The notes under the pieces are model-generated. The model was not told where the DNA came from. It searched no databases and saw only the letters and a list, made by a program, of their open reading frames with translations. DNA of 64,000 nucleotides from JACJVV01 sp047602755 (GTDB lineage: Archaea > Nanobdellota > Nanobdellia > Woesearchaeales > JACJVV01): assembly GCA_047602755.1 (NCBI GenBank), contig JBLKOM010000001.1, positions 186,001-250,000 on the forward strand. Reading direction: 5' to 3'. The translations under genes were made by a program, and so were the position numbers. Positions 8,699 through 16,421 of the stretch are shown here, piece by piece. Position 1 is the stretch's first letter; each line of letters begins with the position of its first letter.

Positions 8699-9250
8699 AT
8701 GTCAACATGGACAAATATTTTCCAAAACATTTTAAATGAAATAATTAATAAATATTTAGTAGCAATTATTATATTACTAATTGGTTTTATTATAGCTAAG
8801 ATTTCTGGAAAATTTCTTCATAAAGCACTAAAACAAATTCAATTAAATAAGATTATAAAAGAAATATCAGGAATCAAAATCTCATTTGAAGAAATAATCA
8901 GTCAATTTATTACATATTTTATTTATTTTATAACTATAGTTATGACATTACGCCATTTAGGAATTCATACAGATATTCTAAATATTTTATCTGCAGTTAT
9001 AATCATATTAATAGCTATATTTATAATTCTAAGTGTTAAAGACTTTATTCCAAACATTATATCAGGAATAATATTACACCAAAAAGGCAATATTAGTAAA
9101 AATGATATCATTGTTTATAATAACATTAAAGGTAGAGTTACAGAAGTTAATTTACTAGAAACAAAACTAGAGACTAAGAATGGGGATATAATAATAATAC
9201 CTAATTCAAATCTAACAAACAATCAAATAATAAAAAAGAAACGACTATAA
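8699..9250 (+). CDS. Short MscS-type mechanosensitive channel
   Basis: A 183-residue protein: an N-terminal amphipathic stretch, three membrane helices (about 16-38, 65-85, 90-118), then the MscS beta domain with KGRVTEVNLLETKLET and IIIPNSNLTNN. It ends right after that beta barrel. Typical MscS proteins are about 270-290 residues and continue into the alpha/beta vestibule domain, which is absent here. The downstream 100 bp shows no continuation in another frame, so this is a natural short form or a gene that has lost its 3' part. Confidence 0.85.
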   Translation: MSTWTNIFQNILNEIINKYLVAIIILLIGFIIAKISGKFLHKALKQIQLNKIIKEISGIKISFEEIISQFITYFIYFITIVMTLRHLGIHTDILNILSAVIIILIAIFIILSVKDFIPNIISGIILHQKGNISKNDIIVYNNIKGRVTEVNLLETKLETKNGDIIIIPNSNLTNNQIIKKKRL

Positions 9251-9308
9251 AAAATATTTCTAAAATATAGATTAATTCATAATTATCAACATAAAAAAAT
9301 AATAATTT

Positions 9309-9591
<283 letters not shown>

Positions 9592-9611
<20 letters not shown>

Positions 9612-9921
9612 TTTTCATCTCTTCCATGACTTCTTGCTGAAGCTTTTTCGCTTTTTCTTTCATGGAACTTTCTTGTTTTTCAACAGCTTTTATCCTAATC
9701 TCAGTGCTTTTTAATTCTTCTTCAATATCTTTTTTTAATTTATCTTTATCAATCTTAACCATAATATTCCCTATTATCTTATAAGAAGTATCAGTGCCAT
9801 CAAGTTCTTCTAAAGCAGATTCATTTTCCAAGATTCTAGCTTGAAGCTGTTGTTTTTGCATATTAAAACTTTGCATACCTTGTTCTAAAAGTTGTAATTG
9901 AGAAATTTTTTCATTTGCCAT
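9592..9921 (-). CDS. pfdB: Prefoldin subunit beta
   Basis: A 109-residue protein with two long coiled-coil helices (about 1-45 and 68-105) joined by a short beta hairpin (TDTSYKIIGNIMVKIDKDKLKKDI), the beta-class prefoldin architecture. With alpha subunits it forms the GimC/prefoldin hexamer that hands unfolded proteins to the thermosome. It overlaps Pcc1 by 11 bp and UPF0147 by 20 bp, so translation is probably coupled. The same order of genes is common in archaea. Confidence 0.93.
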
Positions 9922-10129
9922 TTTTTACCATATTTGAAACATTTTCGTATGTCTCAATAACCTTAATAAAACCATTTATTGTCGCTTTAAATGCAATAAT
10001 ATCTTTTGCTTTAATTGTAATTGTATTATCTTTAATTAATGCAGTTGATCGATCTTTTTGAAGATTATCTTCAGCTTGAAGAACCTTCACCAAATCACTA
10101 TCATCTATTTTAATTGTAGCGCTAATCAT
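9911..10129 (-). CDS. pcc1: KEOPS complex subunit Pcc1
   Basis: A 72-residue alpha/beta protein with the Pcc1 pattern: a beta strand (ISATIKID), then a helix (LVKVLQAEDN), a strand pair with TITIKAKDIIAFKATING, and a C-terminal helix. Pcc1 dimerises and supports Kae1 in transferring the threonylcarbamoyl group to A37 of tRNA (t6A). Its start ATG overlaps the RpoP stop in an ATGA. Sua5/YrdC, which makes the t6A donor, is also in this window at about 23.9 kb. Confidence 0.85.
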   Translation of the reverse strand: MISATIKIDDSDLVKVLQAEDNLQKDRSTALIKDNTITIKAKDIIAFKATINGFIKVIETYENVSNMVKNGK

Positions 10130-10263
10130 ATTGCCTTAACATAAGTAATCTTATCCCTTGGCTTGAATAATATTTTACTACCACAATAAGGACATCGTAC
10201 ACGCTTTCGTGTATATTCAATCCCCACATCTTTGTCACACACAAAGCATTTATACCTTGCCAT
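10126..10263 (-). CDS. rpoP: DNA-directed RNA polymerase subunit P (Rpo12)
   Basis: A 45-residue protein encoded between L37Ae and Pcc1: MARYKCFVCDKDV, then YTRKRVRCPYCGSKI and a basic C-terminus. Four cysteines (C6-x2-C9, C24-x2-C27) bind one zinc, as in archaeal RpoP/eukaryotic Rpb12. The start overlaps the L37Ae end by 14 bp and the stop overlaps the Pcc1 start by 4 bp (ATGA). Length and motif spacing are exactly those of the family. Confidence 0.93.
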   Translation of the reverse strand: MARYKCFVCDKDVGIEYTRKRVRCPYCGSKILFKPRDKITYVKAI

Positions 10264-10504
10264 CTGCAATCTCCTCTTTTATAACAACTCTATCAACAGT
10301 ATAAGCTTTTGATGCAAATGTAAAACCACATTTTTTGCATGACCAAATACCAGTAGAGAGTCTTTTTACTTTAATAGCATGACAAGAAGGACATTTATAC
10401 AATTTTCGTTGAGAATTCTCAATACTTGCAAATTTATCTCTATTCCTTCTTCCATATCTTGTTCCAAATTTATTACCTGATTTTAGGCTTTTTTCTTTTA
10501 CCAT
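10250..10504 (-). CDS. rpl37ae: Ribosomal protein L37Ae (eL43)
   Basis: An 84-residue basic zinc-ribbon protein of the large subunit. The C-x2-C (CPSC) and C-x2-C (CKKC) pairs are at about 38-41 and 56-59, with TGIWSCKKCGFTFASKAY typical of eL43. The N-terminal GTRYGRRNRDKFASIE helix contacts 23S rRNA in known structures. It is the first gene of the five-gene operon and lies downstream of tRNA-Pro on the same strand. Confidence 0.95.
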   Translation of the reverse strand: MVKEKSLKSGNKFGTRYGRRNRDKFASIENSQRKLYKCPSCHAIKVKRLSTGIWSCKKCGFTFASKAYTVDRVVIKEEIADGKV

Positions 10505-10582
10505 TTTATACCTTCATTAAATTTAATTTAATATCTTAATTTTGAAATAAATTCTTATATATTTAGTGTCTGTATTTAAAAA

Positions 10583-10740
10583 TGGGGCTGCCCAGACATT
10601 CGGCAACCCAATATTAAATTGGATGCTTTCGAACTGGGGTCATATGGTATTTTTGATAAGTTCAATTTAATTGAAGCTCATCTCCCAAACCACATATGAT
10701 AGATTGCTCCTCTTTCGAGTCCAAGCTACACTACAGCCCC
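10583..10740 (-). tRNA. tRNA-Pro(UGG) with three introns
   Basis: Reading from 10740 down, four exons assemble into a complete 75-nt tRNA. Exons: 10740-10721, 10703-10684, 10648-10628 and 10596-10583. Introns: 17 nt (10720-10704, D-loop), 35 nt (10683-10649, after position 37) and 31 nt (10627-10597, T-loop, after position 59). Joined arms: acceptor GGGGCTG/CAGCCCC with A73; D-loop AGCTTGGTCTA; anticodon stem TGTGG/CCATA with loop TTTGGGA (anticodon UGG, G37); variable loop TGAC; T-stem CCCAG/CTGGG with loop TTCGAAT. Bulge-helix-bulge motifs are visible at the D-loop (helix GCTT/GAGC, bulges GG^A and AA^T) and the T-loop (TTCG/CGAA, AA^A and TG^T); the anticodon one is slightly imperfect (TTTG opposite AAAA). 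No CCA is encoded. A T5 run follows the 3' end. G1-C72 and A73 suit archaeal tRNA-Pro. Confidence 0.9.
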
Positions 10741-10767
10741 TGGAATAGTATTGTAGAATTCTAAACC

Positions 10768-10776
10768 ATTTATAAA
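10768..10776 (-). promoter_or_regulatory. TATA box of tRNA-Pro
   Basis: TTTATAAAT on the minus strand is centred about 32 bp upstream of the first tRNA base, which would give a leader of about 6 nt to be trimmed by RNase P. A TATA-like element also exists on the other strand near 10555-10565, but the tRNA fold fixes the strand. Confidence 0.5.
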
Positions 10777-10823
10777 GATTATGGTGTCTTTATTAAAATT
10801 AAGAAAACGCATTTAGAATAACA

Positions 10824-10831
10824 TTTAAATA
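10824..10831 (+). promoter_or_regulatory. TATA box of the ABC exporter operon
   Basis: TTTAAATA is centred about 25 bp ahead of the ATG at 10853 with no Shine-Dalgarno between them, indicating a leaderless transcript for the permease-ATPase pair. Confidence 0.55.
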
Positions 10832-10852
10832 ATAAGTTATTAGATAAAGAAT

Positions 10853-11629
10853 ATGAATTTACACTCAACAAAAGACAAATTCAAAACAATTTTAGGGTTA
10901 ACATTATCATTAGGAATTGCTGATTTTAAACTAAGAAATGAAGGAAGTTATTTAGGAATTCTATGGTATTTATTAAGTCCATTACTTTCATTTGGCTTTC
11001 TATGGTTTATTTTCTCACAAGCACTTGGTAGTGATATAGCAAAATATCCATTATATTTATTATTAGGAATAGTTATGTACAATTATTTTCAGATGTCAGT
11101 ATCCGAATCTATAATGGCAATAAGAAACAATGCAGGAATAATAAAATCAATCAAATTTCCTAAACAAACTTTAATCACAGCAATAATCTTAAAATTTTTC
11201 ATATCACATTTAATTGAATATATAATATTATTTGCTTTTTTAATGTATTTTAACATTCCAATCTTACAAGCCTTATTATATCTACCAATATTAATACTTT
11301 TTATTCCTTTCATAATTGGTTTATCATTAATATTTTCATCAATGACCGTTTATTTTATTGATTTCCAAAATATATGGGAATTTCTATCAAGAATTTTATT
11401 TTTTATTACACCAGTTTTTTATCAATTAACAATTCCTTCAAATCATTTTTACATTAATTTATTAAACCCATTATTTCATTTTATAACCCTTGCAAGAGAG
11501 ATTGTATTGTATGGGAATTTACCACAATCATATACAATAATTGGTTGTTTAGCATTTAGTATATTAACGCCATTAATTGGAATTTGTTCTTTTAAAAGAC
11601 TAGAAAAAAGTTTTGCAGAGAGGATATAA
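10853..11629 (+). CDS. ABC-2 type polysaccharide export permease
   Basis: A 258-residue membrane protein with six predicted helices and the layout of TagG/RfbA/KpsM permeases. The N-terminal cytoplasmic segment ends in FKLRNEGSYLGILWYLLSPLL, the hallmark of the family, followed by helix pairs to residue about 250. With the ATPase encoded immediately after (stop TAA then ATG with no gap) it should move a lipid-linked glycan out of the cell. Neighbouring glycosyltransferases support that substrate class. Confidence 0.9.
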   Translation: MNLHSTKDKFKTILGLTLSLGIADFKLRNEGSYLGILWYLLSPLLSFGFLWFIFSQALGSDIAKYPLYLLLGIVMYNYFQMSVSESIMAIRNNAGIIKSIKFPKQTLITAIILKFFISHLIEYIILFAFLMYFNIPILQALLYLPILILFIPFIIGLSLIFSSMTVYFIDFQNIWEFLSRILFFITPVFYQLTIPSNHFYINLLNPLFHFITLAREIVLYGNLPQSYTIIGCLAFSILTPLIGICSFKRLEKSFAERI

Positions 11630-12361
11630 ATGACTAAAATAGAAAGTAATAACATAGAAATAACAAATATAAAAAAAACATTTAATTTAACTTATCAAAA
11701 CAATCAAAGTATACTTGCAAGACTTTTATCAGTATTATCAGCTAAACAACAAACAAAAAAAATTGAAGTTATAAAAAAAATATCATTTAATGTAAAAAAA
11801 GGAGAAATAGTTGGATTAATTGGAAAAAATGGTAGTGGAAAAAGTACACTTCTAAGATTAATAGCTGGAATATATCCATTAGATTCTGGGACCATAAATA
11901 TAAATGGTAAAATTATTTCAATAATTGGATTAGGGCAAGGAATGAAAGAAAGATTAACAATGAAAGAAAATATATTTCTTGCTTGTTCATTATTTGGGAT
12001 TAGTAGAAAAAACATCAAAAAAAAATTAAATAGTATAATTAATTTTGCAGAACTTAAAGAATATACCAATACTAAATTATTTCAATTTTCAAGTGGAATG
12101 ATACAAAGATTAGCCTTCTCAATAGCAATACATAGCGACCCAGATATACTATTATTAGATGAAGTATTTGAAGTAGGGGATAAAGAATTCAGAAAAAAAA
12201 GCAGTGAAAAACTAAAAGAATTAGTAAAGCAAGGAAAATCAATAATATTAGTAAGCCATGAAATATGGATGATAGAGAAACATTGTAATAGAGTAATATG
12301 GCTAAAAGATGGTAAAATATATCAAGAAGGAGAAACAAAAGAAATATTAAAAAATTACTAA
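11630..12361 (+). CDS. ABC transporter ATPase for polysaccharide export
   Basis: A 243-residue nucleotide-binding protein. Walker A is GKNGSGKST at 65-73, the ABC signature is FSSGMIQR at 153-160 (SSGM rather than LSGGQ, as in TagH/RfbE-type ATPases), and Walker B is ILLLDE at 173-178. It lacks the C-terminal carbohydrate-binding domain found in long Wzt proteins, so it resembles the KpsT/short type. The reading frame starts directly after the permease stop. Confidence 0.92.
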   Translation: MTKIESNNIEITNIKKTFNLTYQNNQSILARLLSVLSAKQQTKKIEVIKKISFNVKKGEIVGLIGKNGSGKSTLLRLIAGIYPLDSGTININGKIISIIGLGQGMKERLTMKENIFLACSLFGISRKNIKKKLNSIINFAELKEYTNTKLFQFSSGMIQRLAFSIAIHSDPDILLLDEVFEVGDKEFRKKSSEKLKELVKQGKSIILVSHEIWMIEKHCNRVIWLKDGKIYQEGETKEILKNY

Positions 12362-12413
12362 AATTGAATAATCAATAACTATTAAACAATGATTAACTAA
12401 CTCATCTTACTAA

Positions 12414-13328
12414 TTATTTTTTAACTTTATCCAGAAAATTAGTTATATATTTTTTTGGATATAAAAAATATTTTATAATAAATAATAATTCATAATACAT
12501 ATCTAAAAATATAATACTAAATTTAGAATATTTATTTTCACAATTATTTTTTTGTTTATTAATAAGCTTAAATTTTAAAAGATTAGAATTCCATATATGA
12601 TTATAATTACTATGCTTATTCCATGGTTTCCAAATTGACCTACCTTCAAAATGTAAAGTAATAGCTTTTAATTTATTTAATTTAATCCCAGTCTTATTGT
12701 ATAAATCAGAGGGTGATAATGCATATAACCGTGACAATTTTTTCCATTTATCACGAAACACTAAATTAAATATAGCTTGTTCTGGATATAAAGTATATTT
12801 CCCAACTGAGTTATAACGTTTTACAATATTATCATATAAATTAATTGAAATTATATTTGTAGAGAATGACATTAAACCAACATTAAAAGCTTTATAATCT
12901 TTATTGGAAAGAAAAGATAATTCTTGCAACTTATTAAAATTAATAATATTAAATTGACCTTTCAAATCTGTAAAATCTTCAGTTGCATAAAAACCATCAT
13001 TAATCAATCCATCCAATGATGCAAGAACAATTATATCAGCATCAAGAAAAATAACATGCTCCCATTTCTTAAAATAAGAAGTAAACAAATCAAATTTAGA
13101 TAATATAGTAGTAGGAAAATTAGTTTTATCTTTTTTTTTAATAGGATGACATTTTTTAACTATTATTCCTTGATTCTTAAAAGCACTTAAATCTTTATCT
13201 TTAATACCAACTGACAAAAGTAGCATATCATCTTTCCAACCACCATTATTATAAGCACTACTAAATAATTGTTTTGCCTGATTAATATAATTTGAATCAG
13301 CTAATGTAACTAAAACATTTTTTTTCAT
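12414..13328 (-). CDS. GT8-like glycosyltransferase, paralogue of the next gene
   Basis: A 304-residue GT-A type enzyme. It opens with VLVTLADSNYINQAKQLFSS and has the metal-binding DAD motif at 96-98 (VIFLDADII), followed by the PEQAIFNLVF acceptor-side segment and a late HFEG His. The pattern matches glycogenin/GT8-like retaining transferases. It is closely similar in layout to the 13325-14338 product (ADSNY start, FPTTILSKF, GW-K near 31), so the two are tandem duplicates. It overlaps the upstream gene by 4 bp. Confidence 0.78.
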   Translation of the reverse strand: MKKNVLVTLADSNYINQAKQLFSSAYNNGGWKDDMLLLSVGIKDKDLSAFKNQGIIVKKCHPIKKKDKTNFPTTILSKFDLFTSYFKKWEHVIFLDADIIVLASLDGLINDGFYATEDFTDLKGQFNIINFNKLQELSFLSNKDYKAFNVGLMSFSTNIISINLYDNIVKRYNSVGKYTLYPEQAIFNLVFRDKWKKLSRLYALSPSDLYNKTGIKLNKLKAITLHFEGRSIWKPWNKHSNYNHIWNSNLLKFKLINKQKNNCENKYSKFSIIFLDMYYELLFIIKYFLYPKKYITNFLDKVKK

Positions 13329-14338
13329 TTTTTAAAAAACTTCTTGACTTTTTTTATAAATCTATAAGTTTTAGGTGATTTTTCACGTATTTTAATACCG
13401 ATTTGACCAAGCATGAAATCAAATCTAGACAAAAAGAAATAATAAGCAACAATTGGATGCCTAAATAAAACTAAATAAGAATTAGAACGATAAAAACCAT
13501 TAGGACGAATAGATAAATTAATTTCATTAGCTTTTTTAAGATAATTTCTCCAATCATCATAAAATGAATTCTTAGGATGCCAAGGTTTATATTCTTTACC
13601 TACACCAATAAAATGAATAATTATACCAAATGAATTCCAAAACAATTTTTTATTACTATTTTTTATTGAAGGTTTTTTAGACATACTACTAAAAAAAGCA
13701 TATGGTGTGTTATAATACAAAGTATTAAGTAATTTCCAATCATTAATAAAATAAATATTTAAAATAGCTTGCTCAGGAAAAAAAATAATTTTTTTATACT
13801 TAAAATACAAACTAACTAAATCATTAAAAGTATTTTTTTTAATAATACTAGTATTAATAACCATAAATCCAACATTAAATGAAAGTTTTCTAAGATTATA
13901 ATTCTTTTTTAGTTCTAAATACAATTTAGGATTTTTCTTATATCCATCTAAAAACTGCCACTTAACAGGGTGACCATAATCCATTGAAGCAGCAAATCCT
14001 TCAATTTTTAATAATTCATCAATATTAAACCTTACTATAATATCTCCATCAAGATAAATAACATGAGACCATTTTTTAAAATATTCATTAAATAAATAGA
14101 ATTTAGAAAGAATTGTTGAAGGCCAACTAGCAAATTTTACATTATCAATAGGCTTAATTTTTTTAATAATAATTCCTCTATCTCTAAACCATTTTAGCTT
14201 TTTCTCAGGTATTTGATGAGATAATAATAAATAATCGCCTTTCCAGCCTGAATTAAAATAAACACTCGAAAACATAGCTTTTACTGGGTCTAAATAATTT
14301 GAATCAGCTAATGCAACTATTACTGCTTTTTTTGTCAT
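13325..14338 (-). CDS. GT8-like glycosyltransferase
   Basis: A 337-residue GT-A enzyme: ALADSNYLDPVKAMFSS start, DGD at 97-99 (VIYLDGDIIV), FFPEQAILNIYF and a late HFIG. It is a paralogue of the downstream gene with the same motif order, plus a longer basic C-terminal tail. It is third in a run of four glycosyltransferase genes joined by 4-bp ATGA overlaps, so it is probably co-translated and works on the same glycan. Donor and acceptor sugars cannot be told from sequence. Confidence 0.78.
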   Translation of the reverse strand: MTKKAVIVALADSNYLDPVKAMFSSVYFNSGWKGDYLLLSHQIPEKKLKWFRDRGIIIKKIKPIDNVKFASWPSTILSKFYLFNEYFKKWSHVIYLDGDIIVRFNIDELLKIEGFAASMDYGHPVKWQFLDGYKKNPKLYLELKKNYNLRKLSFNVGFMVINTSIIKKNTFNDLVSLYFKYKKIIFFPEQAILNIYFINDWKLLNTLYYNTPYAFFSSMSKKPSIKNSNKKLFWNSFGIIIHFIGVGKEYKPWHPKNSFYDDWRNYLKKANEINLSIRPNGFYRSNSYLVLFRHPIVAYYFFLSRFDFMLGQIGIKIREKSPKTYRFIKKVKKFFKK

Positions 14339-15306
14339 AATAACTCCAAAAAATATTTTTTAAATAATTTAGTTTGTGTATTTTTATTAGGCAAATATAT
14401 ATCTTTAATGTTAGTATTAGTATCATTTAATAAAGTTTTTTTAATAATATTATCAAAACATTTTTGAGACAAATTAGATAATATATATTCTTTAGGGACA
14501 AAATAATTTGAACCAACGCCCTTTGATAAAATAGGAATACAACCACATTTTAATGCTTCCATAACAACTACTGGGTGAGGATCATAATCTGGTAGATGAA
14601 TTAAATATTTACACATATAATAATATTTATTAACATTTGTAATCTCACCTAAATATAGTATTTTATTATTTAATTTTGATAGTTTTTCAATCTTACATTT
14701 TTCTGAACCATTACCAATTACAATCAATTTTTTTATATCTTCACAACCCAAACAAAAAGAAATGATGCGAGAAATATTTTTATCAGGGTCTAAACGACCT
14801 ACATAAAGAGCATAATTCTGTCGCTTAATTTTTAGTTTTTTCATATCTCTAACATAGGGTACACACACTTTTATATTACAATTTACATATTGTGAAATCA
14901 TTGTTTTATTCTGATTTGATACTGAAATAACACCATTAATACATTTAGTAATTTTAAAAAGCAATTTATCTTTCATATACTGAAAAAAAGAGTTATTACC
15001 ATGAACAGTTTTATAAAAAATCAAATCGCCATCTAAATAAATTAATTTTAATTTTGGATTACGTTTTTTAAGATAATAACCTATAAATAAAGAAGAACCT
15101 CCATCAAGCAATAAAATATCTGAATCAGTTTTTATTTTATAACTATAGATAAAAGAAATAAAAGGCATAAATATTCTAATAAATGCAAATTTTTTATATA
15201 AATTTACAAACCATCTCATTCCTGATTGTTTAAATTTAGCACCCACACATTTTGCATATTCAAGATGAACATTATGAGGATCATGTGAAATAAATGATAC
15301 ATTCAT
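14335..15306 (-). CDS. GT4-like glycosyltransferase
   Basis: A 323-residue GT-B fold enzyme. It has a short N-terminal half and a recognisable C-terminal donor-binding half: ALYVGRLDPDKNISRII near 165, then HLPDYDPHPVVVMEALKCGC near 255 with the E-x7-like acidic site. It overlaps both neighbours by 4 bp. The first 20 residues (SHDPHNVHLEYAKCVGAKF) suggest the usual first Rossmann strand. It is part of the surface-glycan operon. Confidence 0.75.
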   Translation of the reverse strand: MNVSFISHDPHNVHLEYAKCVGAKFKQSGMRWFVNLYKKFAFIRIFMPFISFIYSYKIKTDSDILLLDGGSSLFIGYYLKKRNPKLKLIYLDGDLIFYKTVHGNNSFFQYMKDKLLFKITKCINGVISVSNQNKTMISQYVNCNIKVCVPYVRDMKKLKIKRQNYALYVGRLDPDKNISRIISFCLGCEDIKKLIVIGNGSEKCKIEKLSKLNNKILYLGEITNVNKYYYMCKYLIHLPDYDPHPVVVMEALKCGCIPILSKGVGSNYFVPKEYILSNLSQKCFDNIIKKTLLNDTNTNIKDIYLPNKNTQTKLFKKYFLELL

Positions 15307-16382
15307 TCAATCTCACCTCTAATATTCTTAATAAAATTTTCAACATTAAACTTCTTAGCTTGCTTAATACATTCTTTTTTATATTTGATTGGATTTTTAG
15401 ATATTATTCTTACTGCATCAATTAGATTATTAGAATTAATATTATCAATTAGAATTCCAGTCTTTCCATCAATAATTGATTCTGGGTAACCCCCATCATT
15501 AGGAGCAATTACTGGTTTTCCTGATGCCATTGCTTCAATTACAGTCATACCAAAATCTTCATCTTTTGATGTAGTTATAAACCCCTTACATTCTGAGTAT
15601 AATCTAACAAGTTCATCAAATGAGACCCAATTTTTTATGTCAACATTACCAGGTTTAATTTTATTTATATAACTAGCATACTCTACAAAATGTTTAGCCT
15701 TTTCATAACTACCAACAATAATTAACTTTTCATCAGATAATTTTTTGAACGCTTCAGTCTGAATCTCAACACGTTTATGAGTAATAAGTCGATTAACTGA
15801 AAGCCAATAATTTTTAGTAGATGAATAATGAAATTTTTTAGTCTCAATAGGAGGATGTATTATTTTAGAATTTCTATTAAGATATTTTTTAATACGATTT
15901 TGTGTGTTCTTAGAATTACATACTATTTTTTGTATTTCTTTGATATATCTTTTCATCAAAAAACGATTCAAAAAAACCCATAAATCAAAAAAAGGTCTTT
16001 GCCAAAAAGGAACTGTATTTTTTCTAGTATAATTATAAAGATCCCAAATCTCACGTATTGGTGAATGAACATACCATAAATTAGGCTTATTATTTATGGC
16101 ACCTGAATATGCCCAATCTCCAGCAATAATATAATAATCATACTTATTACCTAAATTTAAATTTCTAAATCGATATAATGATAATTGTTGCTTAAAAGGA
16201 GGATTAGTAGGAACTTTCCCAATAGAAAAGATATTAATATCAGAGAAACCCATTTTCTTTATTTTATCATTTGCAATATTAGTAGTGTAGATATCTGCAT
16301 TCAATTCACGAGCAAGAGTAAGAACAACACGCTCAGCACCACCAATATTATCTAGATAATTATGAAAAATTGCTATTCTCAA
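15303..16382 (-). CDS. GT4-family glycosyltransferase
   Basis: A 359-residue GT4 enzyme: IFHNYLDNIGGAERVVLTLA at the N-terminus (the glycine-rich acceptor loop), and the C-terminal DEDFGMTVIEAMASGKPVIA near 282-301 with the E-x7-E pair that binds the nucleotide-sugar. It has the mannosyltransferase-like look of WbaZ/PimB relatives. It is the first gene of the four overlapping transferases and lies 39 bp downstream of the GT-C-like membrane protein. Confidence 0.88.
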   Translation of the reverse strand: MRIAIFHNYLDNIGGAERVVLTLARELNADIYTTNIANDKIKKMGFSDINIFSIGKVPTNPPFKQQLSLYRFRNLNLGNKYDYYIIAGDWAYSGAINNKPNLWYVHSPIREIWDLYNYTRKNTVPFWQRPFFDLWVFLNRFLMKRYIKEIQKIVCNSKNTQNRIKKYLNRNSKIIHPPIETKKFHYSSTKNYWLSVNRLITHKRVEIQTEAFKKLSDEKLIIVGSYEKAKHFVEYASYINKIKPGNVDIKNWVSFDELVRLYSECKGFITTSKDEDFGMTVIEAMASGKPVIAPNDGGYPESIIDGKTGILIDNINSNNLIDAVRIISKNPIKYKKECIKQAKKFNVENFIKNIRGEIE

Positions 16383-16421
16383 ATTTTTCCCCTCATATTT
16401 AATCTATCAAAAAATATCTAT

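Noticed and set aside
10584..10740. First read as an SRP RNA or other folded RNA because of the GACTCGAAAGAG hairpin followed by GGAGCA and GGGGCTG/CAGCCCC ends
   Set aside because: The GAAA hairpin is too near the 5' end for archaeal SRP, there is no Alu domain, and all bases are explained by a tRNA-Pro with three introns.
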